NCBI GenBank assembly: GCA_018716365.1
Contig: DVKA01000286.1
Span: 1 to 6,818, forward strand
Direction: 5' to 3'
Source of the DNA: Candidatus Caccocola faecipullorum
Lineage (GTDB): Bacteria > Synergistota > Synergistia > Synergistales > Synergistaceae
DNA length: 6,818 nucleotides
The notes beneath the pieces were generated by a model, which was not told where the DNA came from, did not search any database, and saw only the letters and a list, made by a program, of their open reading frames with translations. This document shows, piece by piece, positions 1-4,527 of the stretch. The position numbers and the translations under genes are program-made. Within the stretch, counting starts at the first letter, position 1; every line of letters begins with the position of its first letter.

Positions 1-225
1 GCGGAGGAAGAGAAGACCGAGTTCGACGTAGTCCTCGCCGACCACGGCGCGAACAAGATCAGCGTCATCAAGGTCGTCCGCGAGATCACCGGCCTCGGCC
101 TGAAGGAAGCCAAGGACATGGTCGACGGCGCCCCCAAGACGGTCAAGGAAGGCGTAGCGAAGGAAGAGGCCGAAGAGATGAAGAAGAAGCTCGAAGAGGC
201 CGGAGCGAAGGTCGAACTGAAGTAG
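1..225 (+). CDS. rplL: Ribosomal protein L7/L12, C-terminal part (5' end outside window)
   Basis: Frame 1 is open from the first base to TAG at 223-225 and gives 74 residues. They match the C-terminal domain of bacterial L7/L12: an acidic hinge end ([10 protein letters not shown]) followed by the conserved block around visible residues 17-45 ([20 protein letters not shown], then a VDGAP motif) and an amphipathic Lys/Glu-rich final helix ending VELK. The full protein is about 125 residues, so the N-terminal dimerisation domain lies upstream of the window. L7/L12 forms the ribosomal stalk that recruits and activates translational GTPases. Codon use is strongly C/G-ending, as expected of a highly expressed gene. 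A strong terminator follows 23 bases after the stop. In most bacteria rpoB is the next gene, but here it is not within the following 6.6 kb. Confidence 0.96.
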   Translation, partial: AEEEKTEFDVVLADHGANKISVIKVVREITGLGLKEAKDMVDGAPKTVKEGVAKEEAEEMKKKLEEAGAKVELK

Positions 226-245
226 TTCTTCCCACTCAGACTTAT

Positions 246-276
246 AAGGCGCGTCCCGCATGGGGCGCGCTTTTTT
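246..276 (+). terminator. Intrinsic terminator after rplL
   Basis: A 9-bp GC-rich stem (GCGCGTCCC 249-257 with GGGGCGCGC 262-270, one T-G wobble) closes a GCAT loop and is followed by six T at 271-276. Bases 246-248 can extend the stem into the T tract. It ends the ribosomal-protein transcript and separates rplL from the membrane-protein gene. Confidence 0.9.
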
Positions 277-301
277 CGTACCTTTACGCCGTCGCGGAAG
301 T

Positions 302-332
302 TTTCCACCGGCGCGCTGTTTTGCTGTAAAAT
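302..332 (+). promoter_or_regulatory. Possible promoter for the DUF554 gene
   Basis: TAAAAT at 327-332 is a 5/6 match to the -10 consensus and is preceded directly by TG at 325-326, though without the usual one-base gap of an extended -10. The best upstream element is TTTCCA at 302-307 (4/6), with a long 19-bp spacer. It lies just after the rplL terminator, where a new promoter is needed. The weak -35 and the leader of roughly 120 nt keep confidence low. Confidence 0.35.
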
Positions 333-443
333 AGGTGGCGTTTCGCCGCGGATTCCGCCTGCTGAGGAATTTTGTATTCTTCCGCGTTTTTGCGCGGCGT
401 ATCGGATTTTTTAATTTATCTTCATCACTCCGCGTCGCGGGCG

Positions 444-450
444 AAAGGGG
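444..450 (+). promoter_or_regulatory. Ribosome binding site that fixes the TTG start of the DUF554 gene
   Basis: AAAGGGG at 444-450 lies 8 nt before the TTG at 459-461. The only longer in-frame option, TTG at 372, has GAGGA at 364-368 just 3 nt upstream, which is too close. The downstream start also gives the usual family length and N-terminus. Confidence 0.7.
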
Positions 451-458
451 ATTTTTCT

Positions 459-1160
459 TTGGATTTTCTGACTTCTATTCCGCTTTTCGGGAGCTTGGCG
501 AACGCTTTGCTCATAATGTGCGGCGCTGCCGCGGGCGTCCTTCTGCGCAGCAGGCTGCCGCAGAGGGCGCTGGAGCTTGCCGCTCAGGGCATCGCGCTCG
601 TAGTTCTGATTCTTGGAACCGGCATGGCTCTTAAATCGGAGCAGCCTCTCATTATGACCGTCAGCATCGCGGCCGGGTCGCTTATAGGCGAGCTGCTCGG
701 CATAGAAGGCGCTTTCGAGCGCGCCGCCGGCAGGCTTGAAAAACGCCTCGGCAGCAAGGCCGAAGGGTTCGCATCCGGCTTCATAACTGCGAGCCTCGTA
801 TACTGCACCGGTTCGATGGCTGTGCTTGGCGCGTTTGAGGAGGGGCTTGGCGGCTATCCTTCGTTGCTTCTTGCGAAGGGGCTTATCGACGGCCTTGAAT
901 CTGTCGCGCTCGCCGCTTCGATGGGATTCGGCGTATTTTTTGCGGCGGTCCCTGTTTTTATCTATCAGGGCATACTGACGCTCGCCGCCGGAGTGCTCCA
1001 GCCGTTTATGACGGAAGCGGCGGTCGTCGAGATGAGCGCCGTGGGTGGGCTCATGCTCATGGCTATCGGCATAAATCTGCTCGGCCTGATGAAAATTCGC
1101 GTTATGAATATGCTGCCGGGGCTCGTCTTTGCGGTTGTGCTCGTAAAGTTGTTTTTATAA
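459..1160 (+). CDS. DUF554-family integral membrane protein
   Basis: The product is a predicted multi-pass inner-membrane protein of 233 residues, read from TTG 459 with AAAGGGG eight bases upstream. DUF554 proteins (YdfK/YqgA-like) are typically about 225-235 residues and begin with a short segment leading into a G-x-L-x-N-A helix, seen here as GSLANALLIMCGAAAG at residues 11-26. Further family hallmarks are GSLIGELLGIE (73-83), the block around 110-130 (TASLVYCTGSMAVLGAFEEG), and the segment at about 139-171 with IDG, a glycine-rich helix and the PVFIYQG end. Several hydrophobic stretches are visible (about 13-29, 44-58, 64-80, 108-126, 149-168, 172-188 and the C-terminus). The biochemical function of the family is unknown; a transport role is only a guess. 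The gene stands alone between the rplL terminator and the gdhA promoter. A start at 372 would add 29 poorly conserved residues. Confidence 0.85.
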   Translation: MDFLTSIPLFGSLANALLIMCGAAAGVLLRSRLPQRALELAAQGIALVVLILGTGMALKSEQPLIMTVSIAAGSLIGELLGIEGAFERAAGRLEKRLGSKAEGFASGFITASLVYCTGSMAVLGAFEEGLGGYPSLLLAKGLIDGLESVALAASMGFGVFFAAVPVFIYQGILTLAAGVLQPFMTEAAVVEMSAVGGLMLMAIGINLLGLMKIRVMNMLPGLVFAVVLVKLFL

Positions 1161-1168
1161 AAAATCTG

Positions 1169-1199
1169 CGGGCTTTTGCACTCCCGTGCGTTTCTTTTC
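1169..1199 (+). terminator. Weak possible terminator after the DUF554 gene
   Basis: Two mutually exclusive small hairpins follow the stop: GCAC 1178-1181 with GTGC 1186-1189 (loop TCCC), and CGGG 1169-1172 with CCCG 1183-1186 (10-base loop). An interrupted T-rich tract (1191-1198) comes next. Both stems are only 4 bp, so this is a weak candidate. Confidence 0.25.
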
Positions 1200-1276
1200 A
1201 CAAATATTCCCCTTAAATTATGCAAATTTGACGTTATTTTCTGTCATTCACAATCATATTGAGCCATGCGCCCCCC

Positions 1277-1305
1277 TTTACTAGAAAAGTGTTAGGGAAT
1301 ACAAT
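1277..1305 (+). promoter_or_regulatory. Sigma-70 type promoter of gdhA
   Basis: TTTACT at 1277-1282 (4/6 to TTGACA) and TACAAT at 1300-1305 (5/6 to TATAAT) are separated by exactly 17 bp in an A/T-rich stretch. Transcription would start near 1312, giving a leader of about 80 nt before the gdhA ATG. The spacer contains TAGGGA (1293-1298), which recurs within the palindrome at 1327-1338. Confidence 0.7.
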
Positions 1306-1326
1306 AATAGTGTGCGTAAAAATTAA

Positions 1327-1338
1327 GTCCCTAGGGAC
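1327..1338 (+). promoter_or_regulatory. Perfect 12-bp palindrome in the gdhA leader
   Basis: GTCCCTAGGGAC is its own reverse complement and lies about 15 bases downstream of the predicted transcription start. This is a position where a dimeric regulator could block transcription. Half of it (TAGGGA, 1332-1337) repeats the promoter-spacer sequence at 1293-1298. That it is an operator is inference from symmetry and position; I do not recognise the binding protein. Confidence 0.4.
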
Positions 1339-1353
1339 GAAATTTTATGTCTG

Positions 1354-1389
1354 CGCCCTAAACGGGCGAAAAAACTAAGGGGGTTTTTT
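1354..1389 (+). promoter_or_regulatory. Tandem hairpins in the gdhA leader, with the ribosome binding site in the second loop
   Basis: CGCCC 1354-1358 pairs with GGGCG 1364-1368 over a 5-base loop. Immediately after it, AAAAAAC 1369-1375 can pair with GTTTTTT 1383-1389. The seven-base loop TAAGGGG (1376-1382) carries most of the Shine-Dalgarno sequence AAGGGGG (1377-1383), which lies 8 nt before the ATG at 1392. The pairing is visible; a regulatory role is inferred. Confidence 0.4.
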
Positions 1390-1391
1390 GT

Positions 1392-2669
1392 ATGGCCGTA
1401 CAGAAACGTACTTCCAAAAACGTACTTCTCCACACCGCACTCGAGAACTTCTACGATGCGGCCGAGGAGATGGGGCTTGAAGATGGCCTCATCGAGGTAT
1501 TGAGCCGCCCGGAGCGCGCTATCTGCGTCTCCATCCCCGTCCAGATGGACGACGGCTCGGTTAGAGTTTTCGAAGGTTATCGCGTACAGCACTCGACGGT
1601 CTGCGGACCGGCGAAGGGCGGCCTCCGCTTCCACCCGGACGTCAACCTTGAAGAGTGCGAGGCTCTTGCGAGCCTTATGACGTGGAAGTGCTCGCTCGCC
1701 GGTATTCCTTACGGCGGCGGCAAGGGCGGAATTTCCGTAGACCCCTTTGAGCTCTCGCCGCGCGAGCGCGAAATGATGACCCGCACCTTCGCGGCGCGCA
1801 TCGCTCCGTTCGTCGGCGACTGGACCGACGTCCCCGCTCCCGACGTCAACACCGGCGGCCCCGAAATGGTCTGGATCATGGACACCATTTCGAAGCTCCG
1901 CGGACACCTCGAACCCGGCGTAGTCACCGGCAAGCCCGTAGCCTACTGGGGTTCCAAGGGCCGTACCGCCGCGACCGGACTGGGCGTCGCCACCTGCGTC
2001 CTTGAGCTGCTTAAGAGACAGAACGTCGATCCGAAGGATGCGACCGTAATCGTACAGGGCTTCGGCAACGTCGGAACCTACAACGCCCTCTTCCTCCACA
2101 ACGCGGGCTGCAAAATCGTCGGAATCAGCGACATCACCGGCGGCTACTACAACCCGAACGGAATCGACGTTGAAGCGGCGAAAGCCTACGTTGAGAAGCA
2201 CCCGAAACGCATCCTCGACGGTTACTCGGAGCCGGGCCTCGTCAAGATGAACGGCGAAGAGATACTCGAACAGGAGTGCCTCGTCCTCTCGCCCTGCGCC
2301 CTTGAAGGCGTCATCAGCGAAAAGAACGCCGACAAACTGAAATGCAAGTACATAGTCGAAGGCGCGAACGGCCCCGTCCGTCCCGAGGGCGACGTCATCC
2401 TCGACAAGCGCGGAATCATCGTCGTTCCTGACTTCCTTGCGAACAGCGGCGGAGTCATCGGCTCCTACTTCGAGTGGGTACAGGACCTCGCCGGATTCTT
2501 CTGGACCGAGGAAGAGTACAACAACCGCCTCGTCCCGATCATGAAGGACAACTTCAAGAGAGTCTGGGACTACGCTCAGGAGCACAACGTGAAGATGCGC
2601 CGCGCGGCGTTCCTCGTCGCCATCAAGCGCGTCGCGGACGAGCTCAAGATAAAGGGCTTCTTCCTCTAA
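1392..2669 (+). CDS. gdhA: Glutamate dehydrogenase (Glu/Leu/Phe/Val dehydrogenase family)
   Basis: This 425-residue cytoplasmic enzyme catalyses reversible NAD(P)-dependent oxidative deamination of L-glutamate to 2-oxoglutarate and ammonia. Its length is normal for the hexameric class of about 415-450 residues. The substrate domain carries CGPAKGGLRFHP (71-82, Lys75), MTWKC (Lys99), the catalytic lysine in PYGGGKGG (Lys111) and the catalytic aspartate in PAPDVNTG (Asp151). The dinucleotide domain has GFGNVG (223-228) and an acidic residue ending the second strand (Asp247 in VGISD), which may affect NAD/NADP preference but does not settle it. NSGGVIGSYFEWVQD (351-365) is the conserved late motif. 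The ATG has AAGGGGG 8 nt upstream. The gene has its own promoter, structured leader and terminator, so it is probably monocistronic. Specificity for glutamate over other amino acids is inferred from overall resemblance. Confidence 0.93.
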   Translation: MAVQKRTSKNVLLHTALENFYDAAEEMGLEDGLIEVLSRPERAICVSIPVQMDDGSVRVFEGYRVQHSTVCGPAKGGLRFHPDVNLEECEALASLMTWKCSLAGIPYGGGKGGISVDPFELSPREREMMTRTFAARIAPFVGDWTDVPAPDVNTGGPEMVWIMDTISKLRGHLEPGVVTGKPVAYWGSKGRTAATGLGVATCVLELLKRQNVDPKDATVIVQGFGNVGTYNALFLHNAGCKIVGISDITGGYYNPNGIDVEAAKAYVEKHPKRILDGYSEPGLVKMNGEEILEQECLVLSPCALEGVISEKNADKLKCKYIVEGANGPVRPEGDVILDKRGIIVVPDFLANSGGVIGSYFEWVQDLAGFFWTEEEYNNRLVPIMKDNFKRVWDYAQEHNVKMRRAAFLVAIKRVADELKIKGFFL

Positions 2670-2691
2670 CGGCTCTTTAAGACTGAAACAG

Positions 2692-2723
2692 AAAAAAGAC
2701 GGGCCTCGCGCCCGTCTTTTTTT
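2692..2723 (+). terminator. Intrinsic terminator after gdhA
   Basis: GACGGGC 2698-2704 pairs perfectly with GCCCGTC 2710-2716 around a CTCGC loop, followed by seven T (2717-2723). Six A at 2692-2697 can extend the stem and would also give a T tract on the opposite strand, so it could work in both directions. Confidence 0.93.
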
Positions 2724-2804
2724 GTGCCCGCGCGCCCGCAAAATCTTCACAAAATCCCCAGACAACAGCCATAAATTACACAGAATACCGCCACATCGTT
2801 TTTC

Positions 2805-2810
2805 TATAAT
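2805..2810 (+). promoter_or_regulatory. Consensus -10 element upstream of the Lys/Pro/Gly-rich protein gene
   Basis: TATAAT at 2805-2810 is a perfect -10 hexamer, 55 bases before the ATG at 2866. No convincing -35 is present at 16-18 bp, so an activator may be needed. GCTAAC (2811-2816) directly follows and is identical to motifs repeated at the feo promoter. Confidence 0.5.
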
Positions 2811-2865
2811 GCTAACAACGGAGGAAGATTTCCCCGGCAAACAGAGCAAAAGGGAGTGTTCGAGA

Positions 2866-3252
2866 ATGACCGGAAAATTTTTCAGAAACGCAGGAAAGCT
2901 GACGGCGGCCTTTATAGCGATGGCGATGGTTGCAGGGTGCTCCGCGGCTCAGGCGGCCCCGAAGCCGGGGCCCAAGCGCGGGCCGGAGCCTAAGCCGGGG
3001 ATACACAAAACGGCGCCGAAACCCGGACACGTAAAACCCGGGCCGGGGATAAGCCGTCCAAAACAGGATAAACCGGGGCCGAAGTTCAATAAGCCGGGCG
3101 CTAAGCCCGGAACTGGAAAACCGGGCCCCGCGTTCCATAAACCTGGACCGAAGCCCGGACAGGGCAAACCGGGGCCCGCGTTTCATAAACCGGGACCGAA
3201 GCCCGGGCCCGCTCCTAAAGGCAAGCCCGGCAGGCCGGGGCCCGGAAAATAG
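2866..3252 (+). CDS. Small exported Lys/Pro/Gly-rich repeat protein
   Basis: The gene encodes 128 residues from ATG 2866, chosen because AGGGAG (2851-2856) sits 9 nt upstream and a classical signal peptide begins there. The frame stays open further upstream, but that stretch overlaps the promoter. Residues 1-30 form the signal: basic start (Lys4, Arg7, Lys11), hydrophobic core 12-24, and a possible type I cleavage after AQA (28-30). VAGC at 22-25 also fits a lipobox, so lipidation at Cys25 is possible. The mature part is almost entirely Lys, Pro and Gly with very few acidic residues (Glu41, Asp68), so it is very basic and probably disordered. Three 16-residue tandem repeats cover residues 69-116. 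Glycine is not at every third position, so it is not collagen-like. I do not recognise a family; a cell-surface or wall-associated role is inferred from export and charge. It is followed 69 bases later by a gene with a matching signal peptide. Confidence 0.75.
   Translation: MTGKFFRNAGKLTAAFIAMAMVAGCSAAQAAPKPGPKRGPEPKPGIHKTAPKPGHVKPGPGISRPKQDKPGPKFNKPGAKPGTGKPGPAFHKPGPKPGQGKPGPAFHKPGPKPGPAPKGKPGRPGPGK
3070..3213 (+). repeat. Three in-frame 48-bp tandem repeats
   Basis: Units at 3070-3117, 3118-3165 and 3166-3213 encode KPGPKFNKPGAKPGTG, KPGPAFHKPGPKPGQG and KPGPAFHKPGPKPGPA. The last two are nearly identical at DNA level and the first is more diverged, which suggests the newest duplication is at the 3' side. 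The 48-bp length keeps the frame, so changes in copy number would lengthen or shorten the protein without breaking it. Confidence 0.85.
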
Positions 3253-3259
3253 CCGAAAA

Positions 3260-3290
3260 TAGACGATACGTTATGGAAAATCGATAGAAT
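3260..3290 (+). promoter_or_regulatory. Weak possible internal promoter before the Pro-rich protein gene
   Basis: TAGAAT at 3285-3290 (5/6 to the -10 consensus) with TAGACG at 3260-3265 (4/6) and a long 19-bp spacer lies between the two small exported-protein genes. No terminator separates these genes, so read-through from the upstream promoter may be enough. Confidence 0.25.
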
Positions 3291-3321
3291 CACATACGAA
3301 AAAGAGACGAGGTGACAGCAG

Positions 3322-3630
3322 ATGTCCAACCCATTTTGGAAGAAATTAGGAAAGATCACCGCAGTTTTTGCAGCCGTGGCGGTAGCCGCGGGAAGCACGG
3401 CGGCTTTCGCGGCTCCCCCTCCGCCCGGAGGGCCGCACGGCGGGCCGGGAATGCACAGGCCCGCGCCGAGGCCGCATACGCCTCCGCCTCCGCCGAAGCC
3501 TGCGCCTCCCGCTCCGAGGCCTGCCCCCGCTCCTCCCGCTCCGCGGCATCATAACGATACGGGCGATTTGGTGACCGGCGTTGTAATCGGAGCCGTGATA
3601 GGCGGCGTTGTCGGAAGCGTGCTCGACTAG
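3322..3630 (+). CDS. Small exported Pro-rich protein with C-terminal glycine zipper
   Basis: The product is 102 residues, starting at ATG 3322 with GAGGTGA (3309-3315) six nt upstream, a near-perfect Shine-Dalgarno. Residues 1-30 are a signal peptide with likely cleavage after AFA (28-30). It aligns position by position with that of the preceding gene, with Ser25 where the neighbour has Cys25. Residues 32-75 are mainly Pro with Ala, Gly, Arg and scattered His, probably an extended spacer. His-His at 76-77 is followed by a short polar linker. Residues 83-101 form a hydrophobic segment with glycine at 86, 90, 94 and 98, a regular GxxxGxxxGxxxG glycine zipper that could insert in a membrane or self-associate. 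This architecture recalls small glycine-zipper envelope proteins, but I cannot assign a family. A strong terminator follows 36 bases after the stop, so this closes the two-gene unit. Confidence 0.75.
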   Translation: MSNPFWKKLGKITAVFAAVAVAAGSTAAFAAPPPPGGPHGGPGMHRPAPRPHTPPPPPKPAPPAPRPAPAPPAPRHHNDTGDLVTGVVIGAVIGGVVGSVLD

Positions 3631-3665
3631 AGCGGGCGCGCGGATTTAATTCCAAAGGACGCCAG

Positions 3666-3713
3666 AAGCGCCGGAACGGGAAATTTTCTCCCGCTCCGGC
3701 GCTTTACATTTTT
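3666..3713 (+). terminator. Long hairpin terminator after the Pro-rich protein gene
   Basis: Bases 3666-3681 pair with 3689-3704 in a 16-bp stem with one A-C mismatch: AAGCGCCGGA with TCCGGCGCTT, then CGGGA with TCCCG. The loop is seven bases. The tail (TTTACATTTTT, 3703-3713) is an interrupted T tract, so termination is likely but somewhat weaker than at gdhA. Confidence 0.8.
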
Positions 3714-3745
3714 CGCCGAAAGCGGCGGATTTGCGCGCGGCACGC

Positions 3746-3825
3746 GCGGCGGCGCTCTTTTTGCGAAATCCCGTCTGATTCGCGCCGCCGCCTCGATTTC
3801 CGGCGAAAGACGCTCGCGCCGCCGC
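3746..3825 (+). repeat. GC-rich spacer with repeated and inverted 10-mers
   Basis: GCGCCGCCGC occurs at 3782-3791 and 3816-3825, and its exact reverse complement GCGGCGGCGC at 3746-3755. Flanking TTTCGCCG (3712-3719) is complementary to CGGCGAAA (3801-3808), and GGATTT (3727-3732) to AAATCC (3766-3771). The stretch could fold into alternative nested hairpins. No credible gene is seen here on either strand. It may be a decayed repeat element or simply biased GC-rich spacer; the sequence alone does not decide. Confidence 0.45.
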
Positions 3826-3837
3826 CGCGCCGTAGGT

Positions 3838-3843
3838 TATAAT
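3838..3843 (+). promoter_or_regulatory. Consensus -10 element for the adhesin-E-like protein gene
   Basis: TATAAT at 3838-3843 is a perfect -10 hexamer set at the edge of the GC-rich spacer, 32 bases before the start codon. The 16-18 bp upstream position holds only G/C sequence, so no -35 is visible. The leader would be about 25 nt. Confidence 0.45.
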
Positions 3844-3875
3844 TGACGGCGTAAAGACTGGGAGGGGAGTATGAA

Positions 3876-4304
3876 ATGCCGAAACTTCTGAAAATCTGCG
3901 CCGCGCTTGCGATAGTCCTCTGTTCATCCGCCGCCGCCACGGCTGCGAATTACGTCGAAATCGGGCGGAACGGCCCGAACGTCATATACGCCGACACCGA
4001 TTCCATAACCGACGAGGGCGGATATGTGATCGCCGGTACGAAGGTCTCGATAAGGACGAAGGAGGCGCGCGAGAAGTTTAAGGAGCACAGCGGCGTCGAC
4101 GCGCATTATCTGTACCTCACCTTCGCATACAGAAAGGACACAAAGCAGGATCAGTTCCTCTCGGCGCGTTCTGTTTACGGCGTCGAGGAGACGGGCAGCC
4201 AGAGCCGCGAATTCTCAGAAAAGCACTGGCGCGACATACCGCAGAATTCCCTCGGCGAAAAAGTACACGACTGGATAATAAACTACGCGGCGGAGCATAA
4301 ATAA
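3876..4304 (+). CDS. Exported protein resembling surface-adhesin protein E
   Basis: The product is 142 residues from ATG 3876, with GGAGGGGAG (3861-3869) six nt upstream. Residues 1-23 form a typical signal peptide (Lys3, Lys6, hydrophobic 7-16, cleavage probably after ATA at 21-23). Cys16 follows Leu, so there is no lipobox. The mature part of about 118 residues begins NYVEIGRNGPNVIYADTDSI, a Y-V/x-D-x-x-S-I pattern that in the adhesin-E-like family precedes a short beta-sheet domain. It continues with a basic segment, a YLYLTFAYRKD strand (about 98-108), and a C-terminal HWRDIPQNSLGEKVHDWI element. That last part resembles the family's usual W-x-x-I-x-x-x-S ending before a final helix. The fold call is based on recalled pattern, not a search. 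An envelope role is likely; actual adhesion is not shown. The gene is alone between two terminators. Confidence 0.65.
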   Translation: MPKLLKICAALAIVLCSSAAATAANYVEIGRNGPNVIYADTDSITDEGGYVIAGTKVSIRTKEAREKFKEHSGVDAHYLYLTFAYRKDTKQDQFLSARSVYGVEETGSQSREFSEKHWRDIPQNSLGEKVHDWIINYAAEHK

Positions 4305-4342
4305 CGGACGAAACGCAAAACCGAATAACGAAGCGCGATTTG

Positions 4343-4378
4343 CGGGCCGGAGCGGCATTCCCTCCGGCCCGATTTTTT
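4343..4378 (+). terminator. Intrinsic terminator after the adhesin-E-like gene
   Basis: A perfect 10-bp stem (CGGGCCGGAG 4343-4352 with CTCCGGCCCG 4362-4371) closes a nine-base loop and is followed by A and six T (4373-4378). It insulates this gene from the feo promoter about 90 bases downstream. Confidence 0.93.
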
Positions 4379-4468
4379 GCCTTTCCCCCGTCTTTTTCAA
4401 AAACTTCGGCGTGTTCCGTCCGCGCGGAAACGCCTCCGCGCAATACAGTAAATCTTCGCTAACCCCCC

Positions 4469-4497
4469 TTGACGATAAAGAAATGTTAGCATAAACT
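4469..4497 (+). promoter_or_regulatory. Promoter of the feo operon
   Basis: TTGACG at 4469-4474 (5/6) and TAAACT at 4492-4497 (4/6) have an exact 17-bp spacer. The predicted start near 4504 gives a leader of about 69 nt containing a small hairpin (CGTGC 4533-4537 with GCACG 4542-4546). The -10 lies inside the first TTAG-N6-CTAA palindrome, as expected for a repressible promoter. Confidence 0.7.
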
Positions 4498-4500
4498 AAC
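4485..4500 (+). promoter_or_regulatory. Candidate metalloregulator operator 1 at feo (GTTAG-N6-CTAAC)
   Basis: GTTAG 4485-4489 and CTAAC 4496-4500 form an inverted repeat with a 6-bp spacer, overlapping the -10 element. GTTAGC (4485-4490) is also an exact inverse of GCTAAC at 4458-4463 on the far side of the -35. GTTAG and CTAAC are also inner half-sites of the known DtxR/IdeR box, but the spacing differs, so the regulator family is only a suggestion. Confidence 0.5.
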
Positions 4501-4513
4501 GAAGAGAGCGGAA

Positions 4514-4527
4514 TTAGAGGCCGCTAA
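4514..4527 (+). promoter_or_regulatory. Candidate metalloregulator operator 2 at feo (TTAG-N6-CTAA)
   Basis: TTAG 4514-4517 and CTAA 4524-4527 repeat the arrangement of operator 1, with the same 6-bp spacer, 28 bp further downstream and just after the predicted transcription start. The spacer sequences differ (CATAAA versus AGGCCG), which suggests the arms are what is conserved. Confidence 0.45.

Noticed and set aside
372..458. A 29-residue N-terminal extension of the DUF554 protein from TTG 372
   Set aside because: Its ribosome binding site is only about 3 nt from the start and the added residues do not fit the family N-terminus. TTG 459 has good spacing and gives the usual length.
1354..1374. 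Intrinsic terminator or attenuator in the gdhA leader
   Set aside because: The GC hairpin is followed by an A tract, not a T tract, on the + strand, so it should not terminate gdhA transcription.
1323..2849. A 508-codon open frame on the minus strand opposite gdhA
   Set aside because: It mirrors the strong C/G third-position bias of gdhA, runs through the gdhA terminator and promoter-leader region, and is dominated by Val/Asp/Ala/Arg-rich text with no recognisable motif. It is an antisense shadow.
2722..2865. A longer version of the Lys/Pro/Gly-rich protein starting upstream of 2866
   Set aside because: The extra codons cover the gdhA terminator tail and the TATAAT promoter, and would bury the signal peptide. 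ATG 2866 has a proper Shine-Dalgarno.
3070..3213. CRISPR-like array
   Set aside because: The 48-bp units are directly adjacent with no spacers, lie in frame within a coding sequence and show codon-level divergence, so they are protein-coding tandem repeats.
2956..3249. Collagen-like protein
   Set aside because: Lys-Pro-Gly-Pro text resembles collagen, but glycine does not recur at every third residue over any long stretch.
3646..3927. A 93-codon minus-strand frame across the GC-rich spacer
   Set aside because: It overlaps the terminator hairpin and the signal-peptide region of the adhesin-E-like gene, and has low-complexity Ala/Arg/Ser content with no motif, so it is more likely chance in GC-rich DNA.
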